Assembly: GCA_036346255.1 (NCBI GenBank)
Contig: CM070618.1
Span: 81,788,428-81,852,427 of the forward strand
Reading direction: 5' to 3'
Length of the DNA: 64,000 nucleotides
DNA from: Ampelocalamus luodianensis
Taxonomy: Eukaryota > Streptophyta > Magnoliopsida > Poales > Poaceae
Shown one piece after another: positions 24,433 through 35,829 of this stretch. A program made the translations under genes and the position numbers. Every line of letters starts with the position of its first letter. Within the stretch, counting starts at the first letter, position 1. The notes below the pieces were generated by a model that searched no databases, was not told the DNA's origin, and saw only the letters and a list, made by a program, of their open reading frames with translations.

Positions 24433-25990
24433 TATATAAACCCCCATTGTGCACGGATTTAGGGTTTTTACGCTCTCAAGTTTTTCTTGAATTCCCTTGC
24501 TAAAGAGTTTCTTCCAACCTCTTTTATTTCTCTCGTTCAAAACCTCCTCCGACCACTTGTTCATTCACCAAAAACCATCACAAAATCGGATTCAATCAAC
24601 AAGTGGCTGGGCTCTGATCTGAGCGGGAAGAAGCTCAAGGCCTTATAAGAGATCGGGATACTTCCTGACAAGAATCTGATCAAGTGGAGGTCAACGACCG
24701 GAGAGCACTTTCCGAGTGGTGAAGATGGAGAAATCCCTGTCTTTCCCGCCTGCGTTGACTGTGGGCTCAGGTTTCCAGTTCATCCATTCCTTTCCAAGGT
24801 CTTGGAGTATTACAGAGTCGAGCTAGTGAACCTAGTGCCCAACTCAATCGCCAACCTCAGCATCTTCATCTACCTCTATGAGGCATACCTAGGGATCCGA
24901 CCGAATAGGAAGGTCTTCAGGTATTTTTACAAGATGGCGAGGTCAGAGAAGTCAGCTGCCGGACCTAGAGAGTGCTCGCTGCGCCTCCACAACAGGAAGG
25001 CCCATGAGTACATCTAAATGTACCTGAAGTCCTCGTAGTCGTCATGGAAGAAGAGCTGGTTCTACATAACGATCATGAAAAAGGACAGCCTTTACTTCGT
25101 CGGCAAGGTGGCGAGCGAGAATCACAACTAGCGGTCGACCGTGGAGAAGAAGGGAAAGGTCGGAAAATGGATTGAAGCCATTCGACACTTTAGCCTTAGG
25201 GGCCTGACCGCTTGGCACGTGGTGAGGGACTTCTCCATGCACCGGATAAGTCCTTTGAGGCTCTGATCGCATTCCCTACTCTTCTACATTGGTCGTGACG
25301 AAGTAACTAAGGATTCCAGGGAAGGTAAGTCTTGAAAACTTCTAACCTGTTTGGTTTATTTAGCTGACTATTTTGTAACCTTGAAATCTCTTTTTTGTAG
25401 CCCTTACCTCTGATGAAATCAGAGAATGGGTCAAAATGATGTGCGCTGGGGAGCCTAGTGATAAGGTAGATGTCCCCGAATCTTAGCTATTGTTTCTGCA
25501 GAAGAGAGAATAGCTAGGCTCAAGATAAATAACAATTTTTTTGTTCATCCTTTTTTTATATATTCTTCGATCGGTAGATGACTCTATTCTTATGCGCAGG
25601 TGGTCGGGTTGAGGGTAGAAATGTCCGACAAGGGCTCTGCCTCGACCATTGTTCCAACCAACTCCTATTCCGCGACCACACTAGATGATGGTCTTCTGGA
25701 GGTAAAAAGAACATTGAGAAGGAGTATATATTTTAGACAAAAAAAAGTTTCTTCACCTAATTGAATTTAATTTATGACTTAGGTGGGAGAGAAGAAGAAC
25801 CCACAGCCTGCAGAGGTCGTTGGCCCTAGAATGGTCGTTCACGACCTGATAGTTGCTACCAAAGCAACTGTTCTGGAGGTCGACGAAGCCAGAGCCTCCA
25901 ACCCGATAGTCAGGGATCTTGTTCTCAACCAGATGTTTGAGGACATTTCTTCCGATGTCGTCGTTAGATGTGAGGATTTTAACCACCTTA
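24433..25990 (+). pseudogene. Antisense ORF of the Tat element (gypsy-type transposon protein), copy 1, truncated
   Basis: A TATATAAA box at 24433-24440 precedes an exon at about 24600-25324. It encodes RFPVHPFLSKVLEYY..LVPNSI..FIYLYEAYLG, the conserved block of the plant domain called putative gypsy type transposon (PF04195-like). A 5' splice site GTAAGT at 25325 and a TTTTGTAG acceptor ending at 25400 bound a short intron. Further exons run to 25990, where the duplication junction cuts the gene. In-frame stops near 25015, 25037 and 25129, of the kind produced by C-to-T change, are shared with copy 2 and so predate the duplication. The function of this accessory protein is not known. Confidence 0.75.
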
Positions 25991-26013
25991 CGGTTCAAAA
26001 CGGTGAAATTGGG

Positions 26014-26949
26014 GACAAGAATTCGCCACATGACTCGATCCTTTGCAACTATGGCATCGAATGGCATTCCTGCGATTGCGTCGATATGTCGAGTAGAAGG
26101 CATCGGATGCGTGGGCGAAATTGTTACTTGAGGATGGCGTTGAAATTCGACATCGGTGGGCGGTGAATTAGGAAAAGAAAGCGAAGCAATGTTTCCTCCG
26201 CCCCAACCTAGCCTTTTGGCCAATAGTCTTCTTGAGCATCACCGCAGGGACGAACTTCATGAGGGCTTTGAGTCGATTAAAAACACGAGTAAGCGGAATA
26301 GTAGCCTTGGAAGGCGATTAAGATAGCTTGGGCACCACTTGGATCGGCGATGCGAAGGAAGTCTTGTGATCTACCCCGGCGGTAGGAAATCCTTTTGAAT
26401 TGCTTGACGCACTACATCCGCAAAGATCGCTTCTTTTTACCAAAAATTGTGGTCCATTGGTCTTTTGTTCCTTGACCGGAGATGATATTCCCTCGCCAAT
26501 TAGCCCTCCATTGCCCGAGGAAGAAAACCTCGAATTCTTTGCACGCACTGACTCGGAGGTTGTAAATAAGCAGTCCAACCTCCTTGGAAGCAAGCGAGAT
26601 TCGAAGCCCGACGCATAGAGTTTGCAAACCTTAAGGTCCACGGCATTGCCACCCGGCCAAGCTTGAAGCGGCACCAACCTTCTCCTCAATCGGGCGAAAG
26701 CAAGCACGACCAAAGGAGGCCACGGGTAGAACTCACGAGTCCGCAGCACGGCGAGAAGACCACAGGAGATCCAAATCGTTTCGGATCATTGTTGGAGATC
26801 TAGCCCGGGTTGAGGTCTAGTGCCATATCCATCTAGGAGGCGAGAAGCAACCAATGAGTTGTACCGGTGCTGGAGGGCACCGCGAAGAAACGTCACGAGG
26901 CGCAAGTCACGAGCCCTCGATTCAAAACCTCTACCGAGAGTGATGCGCA
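26014..26949 (-). pseudogene. 5' fragment of the LINE (ORF1 N-terminus), duplicated copy
   Basis: Matches 18001-18991 but is about 55 bp shorter because of many small gaps. It keeps recognisable ORF1 segments such as LDCLFTTSE-frame remnants and the CGATCCAAATCG region, but its frame is destroyed. Compared with the LINE, most losses hit CAG or CTG words. It ends exactly where the LINE ends, next to TTTGTTGTTGATATTT at 26950-26965. Confidence 0.9.
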
Positions 26950-26965
26950 TTTGTTGTTGATATTT

Positions 26966-27630
26966 GAGTTGAGTGCCATGGTATGGCTGAAAGTAAGATG
27001 TTGATCGCAGTGAGGAGGGTTACGATTTGTTATTTATCAAGTACTTACTTATCGATTCTTTAATTACTTAACTACTTTTTAAATTCCATTACAAATTACT
27101 ACATATTGATATTGCAAATAAAACTTGCTTAATGCTGAAAATAACTGGTAGCATAGAGCCTCATTCCTTGTTAGCCATGCATACATATAAAGTTTGTGAT
27201 ACACTACAGATCTTGCTGAGCACACAATGTATTTAATCTTGCTTCAATTATTGTTCAGAGATAGAGGATGAGTCTATGCCGGACGATGCGTTCTTTGCAC
27301 TCGGTACAGGAGGGTTCGGTGACGGGTCTTTCTAGGTCTTATTCCTTGTCGATTGCCTTAGGGTTTGGATGGGCATACCACTAGACTTTTGGTTTATATA
27401 CATGTTATGCTTCCACTTTTTAACTCGCTACTTCTGATATTTGAGCTTTTATTTGACTGATCGACCCTTGTGATGTAAACTTTGTAATCGCTTAAGTTAT
27501 GTACCATATTTGTTTTATGTTGTATGTATGGATGTATGGATGTGTATGCCAATATTGTGGATGTGTGTACTAGCCACTGATCATGGGGCTAGTACAGTGC
27601 ACACACGAGGGCTTCGGGTATTCCACGCTC
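26966..27630 (+). mobile_element. Outer LTR end, duplicated copy
   Basis: Nearly identical to 19008-19670. It shows that the duplication happened after the LINE had inserted in the outer LTR. Confidence 0.75.
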
Positions 27631-28699
27631 GATGTCTGAAACATATGCCAACAAATTGAAGCTCATATCCTTTCCTAATGTAGCAAGTATTCTGAGATTG
27701 CTAGCTCGCAAAAGCTCATGTGCTTCAATTTACAAAGAATCAACCACGTGAGGCATTCTAGAAAATAGCACAGAAGCCTAATGAACAGAGAACCTATATA
27801 TTCTTGGTGCCCTAAATTAGTAAAAGGACAAGAAAAAGTGGTCAATACTGGCTCCTGCATCAATTTATATTCTCAGTGGATGCCATGACAAGTTATTTAT
27901 CACTGAAGATCAAAACCCACAATGCTAAAAAAACATATTAGGGTTTTTTCAAATCATTTAACCAGAAGTAACAACCCACATGTAGGAAAGATTTGGATGG
28001 AATTATTGAACTAAATACAACCGGCTCTAGCTAAAAAAATGGAAGGTGAGATTCCAAAAAAAGAAGGTAAATGCAATTAGCTTGATATTACAATCGCATA
28101 CCAAACTAGCAAGCACAAAAAAAGAGCGCCCGCAGCCTCCTCAGCCCGCTGTTGCTGCACAATCATGTCAACACAGCAGGCAATCCCTAAGTCCATAGCA
28201 CCTAGTCCCCACTGCTCCCTTTCGCAAGTTCACATATATTTTGACTTCCCCTCCCGCTACAACAAACAATGATGCTCAGTTAATTAGTACCAATAATAAT
28301 GATACACCAAGAATATACCTTATCATAATCTGAGTAGAAACGACAACTATTTTGGATAGCTCGAGAACACCCATGATTTTCAACAAGGCCCCACCAAGTG
28401 CACTATTTCTAACTGAATACTTTGCAGAAAGAATATATAAGTATGATAGAAGGAAGTAAACAACATATTGCAGATTTTGTGCACTGTGAAAGCATGTTAC
28501 AAAAGAAGGTGAGAAAGTTGAATAAAATTCATTTACATGAAAGGAAAGTTAAGCGAGAAAAGATGATCTCTTGCATTCTTGTAGTAGTCATTTGAATGTT
28601 ATCTGATCAAGTATATTTTCAACTATTTAACACAGTCTGAAAGGTATGCGATATTTTGTATTAACATTACAAGTACAATTCTTTTGGGTACTAATGGAC

Positions 28700-29081
28700 C
28701 ATCATGAGTTGACCAAAAGCAAAGAAATTTTCACATACATTCCATTGGCGACAAGCACAAGCAAAAGTACATCGGCAAGAAAACATCAATAGACATGTAC
28801 TCATAATACTCATTATCACCAACAGCTGCAGTGAATCTTGTGGATATTTTGCATGCAAAAGTCATCGTAGTTTCACCATGCCATCATTTATGTGAGCTTG
28901 CAGAGGCCCAAAAGGAGAGGGTTACCGTCAAGAATAATTGACAAATAATTCATTGCACAAATAAAAGAAGGGATTTTCATACTCATTGAGCTTATTATGC
29001 CAATTGAGATCACCATTCATGATAATTGCATCATACTTGTAGAGCCAAGTCAAAGACATAAGTAATTGATAAACAAGCTTT
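28700..29081 (-). pseudogene. ENGase pseudogene downstream exons, duplicated copy
   Basis: Duplicate of 20750-21124, with the same YDAII...NYSW segment readable near 29030-28935. It is followed by the ACAAC copy at 29082-29086 and the duplicated Tat LTR. Several one-base gaps relative to copy 1 break it further. Confidence 0.7.
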
Positions 29082-29086
29082 ACAAC

Positions 29087-32000
29087 TATCGACGATCAGT
29101 CGCGATCTCACGAAATAAAATAAAGAAAAATAGCAAAGAGTTCTTAGGAGAGAATGAGGCTATTCTTTATTGCTATAAGCGGCTACTATAGGGATGCCCT
29201 TGACAAGGCGATGGACTAGCCCTAGTTACACTTGGCGTACTAATCGCTATGCTAATGCTTGAGATAAAATCCAATCGTTTGTTGATCTTCGAATTGGATT
29301 ACGATCTATCGGATTGATCATTCCAACTCCTCTCTTGATCTTCCTTTAAATAAGCGATGAAGTGGTGGCGATTACTCCTTGAAGAAACGCCCTCTGAGGC
29401 GTTGCGTTTGGTCGGACGGCAGAGGCGATTAGTAAAATACCAAGCTGTCGGCGATTGTTGTCGTGAAAGACATAACCATATGGTGGTTAGTGTCGATGAA
29501 TTAAAGCTATCGAGCGTCGTGTGGTTTGGAGCGAATGAGGCACATATTCCATTCTTCACACGGAAAGAATATACTTGGAGCAGGTTCAAGTGCTAGTTCA
29601 TTGTTTTTATGGCGATCACACAGTCCGGATTGGGTATAGAACCTCATCAGACTAGGGTACCCATGATATAACCTCGGAATCCTTACGATCACAAGTTTAG
29701 TTAGCCTCAAGAGTTATGACCATTGTCGAACCGGGAGCGAAGGATCCGAATTCTCTGTGTTTATACACTAGTCCGGATTTTTAGTGTACAGTCAAACAAA
29801 AGTGATAGCAAAATCATATCACGCACTTTATTAATAATAATCTCGAGTTTATTACAAAAAGGTCATGAGGCCAAATAGAAAAAAATAACACGTGGAAGAC
29901 AAAATAGTAGTAGACCACACGACTTGCCACAGGCAATCGTGCGGCCGTAACCTAGTCGTCAAGATCCTCACCGTCACGATAGAGGTCTTCTCACGAATAA
30001 AGATTATTCGAGAAGAGTAAGCACAACTACGTGCTTGCAAGTTACACCCAATATTGAAAGTTAATGCATGCATAAGGTAAACAAATGATAATGACAAGGT
30101 TATTTTGCATAAACAACATTTTCAGGTTAAATACCAATATTAATTTCTAAGGCCAGTTTTTATATAATAACTCAAATCAGTGTTTTTGATGACAATTAAT
30201 AGTGGATAACCTCCATTGATTGAATGGTGAAGGATACCCTCCTATCACTTGGCTAACCGCCCAATTTTTACCATAGGATTCTCCATCCTAAAATCATCTG
30301 TTGAAATTATTTTATAAACCAAAAACAAGTCTAACTTAGAGTGGCTTTACTAGCATGTTCATGACCGCGGACGCGGCTATTCGAATAGTTTCTACTCTGC
30401 AGAGTTTGTACAGCTTTACCCACACGAGATAATATACTTTTAATGTCGGCCAAAGCACGCTTCCGAAGGCGTGTGACTAAGCAATTATCATGAGACCGTT
30501 ACAATGCAGTGTCTTAATGTATTTATGCCCGCTAAGGTTTCGCTACCATCGGACTAACCATCCTCCGGGAGCCCCCTCTTGCGCCACGTGGAACTAATGT
30601 CTAACCGACGCCCACACATACAACATGGCACAAATAACACTAAGATGCCACAAATTATTTAGCCAAATCTGTCCCATTTCAGACATGTGGTGGTACGGTA
30701 AGGCGTAGCAAAATACGCTCAAAGACCGGTCCTTAACTGACTTGGGCGTCTTTCCATTAAAACCCTAGGCCTTAATCCTAACCAGATTAGGCCCGTGCAT
30801 GAACCTGCACCCACCATCCATCCATCTCGCCCAAGTCCAAACCCATTTTATTTTATGTAGAGTAAAATCCTCTTTATAAACCTTTGGTGGCAAGACAATA
30901 CCACCAAAATCAAATTTGAATCAACTTTGTAAAAGATTTGGCTAAAACCCTCCCAAATTCATGATTGTGATCTAAGCATGGCTAAGCACATGATTAATTT
31001 TAATAGTATTTTACCTAAGGGTGACAAGGCATAAATATTCAAAAATCAAATTAGGGCGCTACGGTGACGGAGGGGCTACGGGGGTGGCGGTTATGAGTTG
31101 TGGAGATCGAGGCGCTCAGGGCTCCTATTTATAGGACGCGGACGTGGCGAAGCCAGAGGCGCAAGAAGGTGCATGCGTGTGGCGGAGCAAAATCGGGATT
31201 CACGGTGATAGAAAGGAAAGAAAGGTCCGTGATGGACGCAGCGTGATGTGGGGATCTTAATGCGTGCGGTGATTTCGGAGATGCGGCCGGATTCGGGCGC
31301 CTATGAAAGGTTTCTAGAAGGCGGCAATGGCGGCTGCGCGGGGAAGAAAAGGAAAGTCGCGAGGTAGAAGAAGGAAAGGAAGACGACGACTCGGGCGTCC
31401 GATTTTGATCCAACGGTGGACAAGGTATGCATGAATCGATAAGTTAGGGTTGGAGTGCGGTAGTTGGATTTTGATCCAACGGTTGCGATAGATCAAGGGG
31501 GTTGCGGCGGTTAGGAAAGTTACTGATGTATGTGGGTCGTTAGATCTAGATCTAATGGTCCCAATTGAGTGGGACGTTCGGACCTTCTGAAGGTCCCATT
31601 GAGTTCGGCCGTTGGATTTCAATCCAGCGGTGATAGCGCGCGATGCGCGTGAGTGAGAGAGGAGAGGCGACATCGGGCCCGTTGTCAATGAGAGAAAAGA
31701 GGTGCGGCGCGGAAATGGACTGTGTGGGCTGTGTGCGCACAGAAATGGACTGGGCCGAGTGGGTTTCGGCCCATTGGCTATTTGGGATTTTGTTTTGATT
31801 TCTGATTTAAATAATTGCTGATAATTCAATTAAGCTTTGGAATATAGCAATTAAAATCCAAAAATTATGAGAAAATTCACATAAATTCTCTGAGGCATTT
31901 AGGACTTAAATAAAATATTTCCAGCTGTTACTTGGTAATAGATTTTGCAAATAAATTTGTTTAGCTTCAAATTGATTAAGTAAAGGCTTTTTAAAAATTT

Positions 32001-32130
32001 CAGAAAAATCCACAAAAATAATTAACTTTATTTTCACCTGAAATTTGAAATTTGGTCTATTACAACCATGAAGACATTCAGTCTTTTATCTATGTATTAA
32101 AATAATACATAGAGATTTTAATCCTCGTCA
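29087..32130 (-). mobile_element. 3' LTR of the Tat element, duplicated copy
   Basis: Duplicate of 21130-24205, again interrupted by the nested solo LTR. It keeps the CTCGTCA edge at 32124-32130. Confidence 0.8.
29724..32064 (-). mobile_element. Nested solo LTR, duplicated copy
   Basis: Duplicate of 21778-24139 with the same ACCAT flanks (29719-29723, 32065-32069). It is 2341 bp against 2362 bp in copy 1. The right end reads CTATTACA instead of CTGTTACA. Confidence 0.92.
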
Positions 32131-32356
32131 GCTAACCCCTGAATTTTTAAATTTATATGTCGTGTGAACTCTTCTTCGATGAAATCTGTATCGGGCAGAC
32201 CTTCATTTAATAGCACAATAAGCGAGGTGGTCTGTATTCACTTTAAAGTTGAGAAACCGTCTAGGGAACCGAAGAGTCCTGTGTCCGTTGGACGTTGAAA
32301 ACGTTTGTGTCCGTTAGACTTTTGGGTAACTCCTCTTTGCGGCTAAGGAAATGCAG

Positions 32357-35155
32357 CTATATAAACCCCCATTGTGCAGTTTAGGGTTTTTACGCTCTCA
32401 AGTTTTCTTGAATTCCCTTGCTAAAGAGTTTCTTCCAACCTCTTTTATTTCTCTCGTTCAAAACCTCCTCCGACCACTTGTTCATTCACCAAAAACCATC
32501 ACAAAATCGGATTCAATCAACAAGTGGCTGGGCTCTGATCTGAGCGGGAAGAAGCTCAAGGCCTTATAAGAGATCGGGATACTTCCTGACAAGAATCTGA
32601 TCAAGTGGAGGTCAACGACCGGAGAGCACTTTCCGAGTGGTGAAGATGGAGAAATCCCTGTCTTTCCCGCCTGCGTTGACTGTGGGCTCAGGTTTCCAGT
32701 TCATCCATTCCTTTCCAAGGTCTTGGAGTATTACAGAGTCGAGCTAGTGAACCTAGTGCCCAACTCAATCGCCAACCTCGGCATCTTCATCTACCTCTAT
32801 GAGGCATACCTAGGATCCGACCAGAATAGGAAGGTCTTGGTATTTTTACAAGATGGCGAGTCGGAGAAGTCATTCTTGGGACCTAGAGAGTGCTCGCTGC
32901 GCCTCCACAACAGGAAGGCCCATGAGTACATCTAAATGTACCTGAAGTCCTCGTAGTCGTCATGGAAGAAGAGCTGGTTCTACATAACGATCATGAAAAA
33001 GGACAGCCTTTACTTCGTCGGCAAGGTGGCGAGCGAGAATCACAACTAGCGGTCGACCGTGGAGAAGAAGGGAAAGGTCGGAAAATGGATTGAAGCCATT
33101 CGACACTTTAGCCTTAGGGGCCTGACCGCTTGGCACGTGGTGAGGGACTTCTCCATGCACCGGATAAGTCCTTTGAGGCTCTGATCGCATTCCCTACTCT
33201 TCTACATTGGTCGTGACGAAGTAACTAAGGATTCCAGGGAAGGTAAGTCTTGAAAACTTCTAACCTGTTTGGTTTATTTAGCTGACTATTTTGTAACCTT
33301 GAAATCTCTTTTTTGTAGCCCTTACCTCTGATGAAATCAGAGAATGGGTCAAAATGATGTGCGCTGGGGAGCCTAGTGATAAGGTAGATGTCCCGAATCT
33401 TAGCTATTGTTTCTGAGAAGAGAGAATAGCTAGGCTCAAGATAAATAACAATTTTTTGTTCATCCTTTTTATATATTCTTGATCGGTAGATGACTCTATT
33501 CTTATGCGCGGTGGTGGGTTGAGGGTAGAAATGTCCGACAAGGGCTCTGCCTCGACCATTGTTCCAACCAACTCCTATTCCGCGACCACACTAGATGATG
33601 GTCTTCTGGAGGTAAAAAGAACATTGAGAAGGAGTATATATTTTAGACAAAAAAAAGTTTCTTCACCTAATTGAATTTAATTTATGACTTAGGTGGGAGA
33701 GAAGAAGAACCCACAGCCTGCAGAGGTCGTTGGCCCTAGAATGGTCGTTCACGACCTGATAGTTGCTACCAAAGCAACTGTTCTGGAGGTCGACGAAGCC
33801 AGAGCCTCCAACCCGATAGTCAGGGATCTTGTTCTCAACCAGATGTTTGAGGACATTTCTTCCGATGTCAGGTCGTTAGATGTGAGGATTTTAACCAGCC
33901 TTACCGGTTCGAAACCGGTGAAATTGGTTGAAAAGAAAAGCAAGTGCCACAGATTTTGCTCCAGGGCGCTTCAAGATCAAGACCAAAAAGGTGACCAGTT
34001 ATGTATATATGAAAAAGACTTATGTAAATACATACCTTTGATGCTTCTGATGTTCTAAAATCTTGATTTCCTTTTCTTCTATTTTCATAGATCTTCTGGT
34101 GCTTCGATCGCGATCGATCAAAGCACCCCTCAGGAGGAACTCCTAAGGTAGAAGTGGTCATGCCAGCCCCCGAGCAGGTGGCCACGCCAGCGCCTGCTCA
34201 AGAACCTGTGGCTACTCTGACTCTGCCGAAGGAGGCGGAGAGAGGCGGAGGTTCGTGAGGGGTCCCAGCATGTTCCGACCTCTGTTAGGGAGTATCCTCA
34301 TGCTAGCAAGTTCCCTCATTGCCCTTGATTTATCATCGATAAAGAACTTGATGAGGCTTGGGGGAGGATATCGGGCCGTCAAGTAGAGACGAGTCCTGAT
34401 ACCATTTTTCCCAAATATAATGACATGGCAATCCGTGTAAACATCAACGTCCACTTTTATAGTCTTTTCCTTAAAGTTTATAAAAACTTAAAGAAGTTTG
34501 CTATTTTTATAACAAATGGTGGAGAACTTCACAGTGGTTGGAGGACTGACTGAGCGAATAAAACTATTGGAGAAGAAAAACTCTAAGTTAGAAACTAAGT
34601 ACTGACTTCCCCTCTCCTTCTTCTTTTGTCCTATTCTCTTGTGTTAATTAATTTCTCCCCTTATCATATTTGATAGATTTGGAGAAAAAAGTCATGGCTA
34701 AGGAAGCCATAGTAACCAAGCTTGAAGAAGAATGCGAAGCAAAAGACCAGTCGATCGAATACTTGATGACCAGGCACAAGGTAGTCATTGAGACTTTCGA
34801 GAAGAAGAATTAACGTAACCGGTCGTAAACTTGACCAGTGCACTATCTTTTCTAATTATATGTATTTATCTTTGGTATACTCGTGCAGAGCAAACTCAAA
34901 GAATGACTAGAGCAGAGAAAGTTCTTAAGTTTGAGCTTGGCCAGAGAGCAAAACTTGAGCGGAGACTTCAAGATAAAGTCAAGGCTCTCAACAAGATGCT
35001 CTTCAACATGGGATCAGGGGCTCATCTCCAAGTCGTTGAAGAAGACTTCAACTTTTCGGGTGAAGAAGCGACCAAGTTGTTCGAGGAAACAAGGCCTCTC
35101 GGAAACAAGGTCACAGAGGAAATAGAGGTCAGGTCTCCATCTCGTAATGACTAGT
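32357..35155 (+). pseudogene. Antisense ORF of the Tat element, complete-length copy
   Basis: TATA box CTATATAAAC at 32357-32366, then the PF04195-like exon (about 32520-33244; LEYYRVELVNLVPNSI) and a GTAAGT...TTTTGTAG intron (33245-33318). Later exons run past the duplication end at 33927. The C-terminal part around 34680-35150 is strongly charged with heptad-like leucines (for example RAEKVLKFELGQRAKLERRL), so a coiled coil is likely. The stop is TAG at 35152-35154. In-frame stops in the first exon make it a pseudogene. The gene faces the 3' LTR of a minus-strand element and therefore runs antisense to gag-pol. Confidence 0.7.
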
Positions 35156-35829
35156 CTGGTGGCCCCGAGAAGTAGATGATTGTAAGATTAGAATTATAAA
35201 TGTAAAAACTTACCTTTTATCATCAATAAAGTCTTTGTTTGTCTTTTCACTTTGCTAAATACTCATATATTTCCTAGCCCCTACTGCTTGTATTAGTAGA
35301 AGAACTTACTAAAGAAGCAGTAGACCAAGAAAAAGAGCAAAAACTATGACCATGGTACAAAGTATGTGCTGATTATGTTATAAAAATGATCTAACTAGCA
35401 CTAGTAAATTAATTTGGTCGAAACCAGTGTGTGTCTTCGACTAGTTTTAGATCCTTTTCATAATTGAAATACTGTACAATACACTAAGTGGTCGGAAGAT
35501 GCTATTAGACTTAGTTTGATGATAAGAAATCATGCAAAAACGATAAATGTTTTATTTATATGCATTATCCAAACCGATCGTGAAGGTTGCTAAGAACCAA
35601 AGACATGAGAAACACTTCGTGAAACGTATTCATGCTCAAGTTCCGACTACCGTCACTAGGAAACTACTTCCAGTGGGCAGGACCACATGCAGAGAGGAGA
35701 GATTTTGACTAGGAGGCTTTCCGTGTCCCGACCAGTAGCCAAAACAAGAGTAGAATAGAATGTTGAAATGAAGAAGGTTAGTCTTTGAATTTGTCAGTGT
35801 TTTAGAACCGATCTTACGTAAAGATTGTT
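35156..35829. other. Non-coding interior of the Tat element
   Basis: AT-rich sequence after the antisense ORF, with an AATAAA-like ATCAATAAAG at about 35221-35230 that could end the antisense transcript. No further coding sequence or repeat boundary was recognised. Confidence 0.45.

Larger units (their letters stand above)
18001..26013. repeat. Tandem duplication of about 8 kb, copy 1
   Basis: 18001-26013 is repeated directly at 26014-33927. The copy starts inside LINE ORF1 and ends inside the antisense ORF of the Tat element. At the junction (about 26007-26014), AAATTGG of the antisense ORF is joined to GGACAAG of the LINE. The sequences at both donor ends share TTGG, so a 4-bp microhomology is likely. 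Copy 1 is 8013 bp and copy 2 is 7914 bp. The difference comes from many one- to few-base gaps. Confidence 0.95.
26014..33927. repeat. Tandem duplication of about 8 kb, copy 2
   Basis: Direct repeat of 18001-26013. It reproduces the LINE 5' end, the LINE target copy (26950-26965), the outer LTR end, the ENGase exons, the Tat 3' LTR with its nested solo LTR, and the first part of the antisense ORF. Long stretches (for example 27000-27900 and 30500-31080) are almost identical to copy 1. Other stretches differ every 20-40 bp, mainly at CAG, CTG, CCG and CGG words. Confidence 0.95.
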
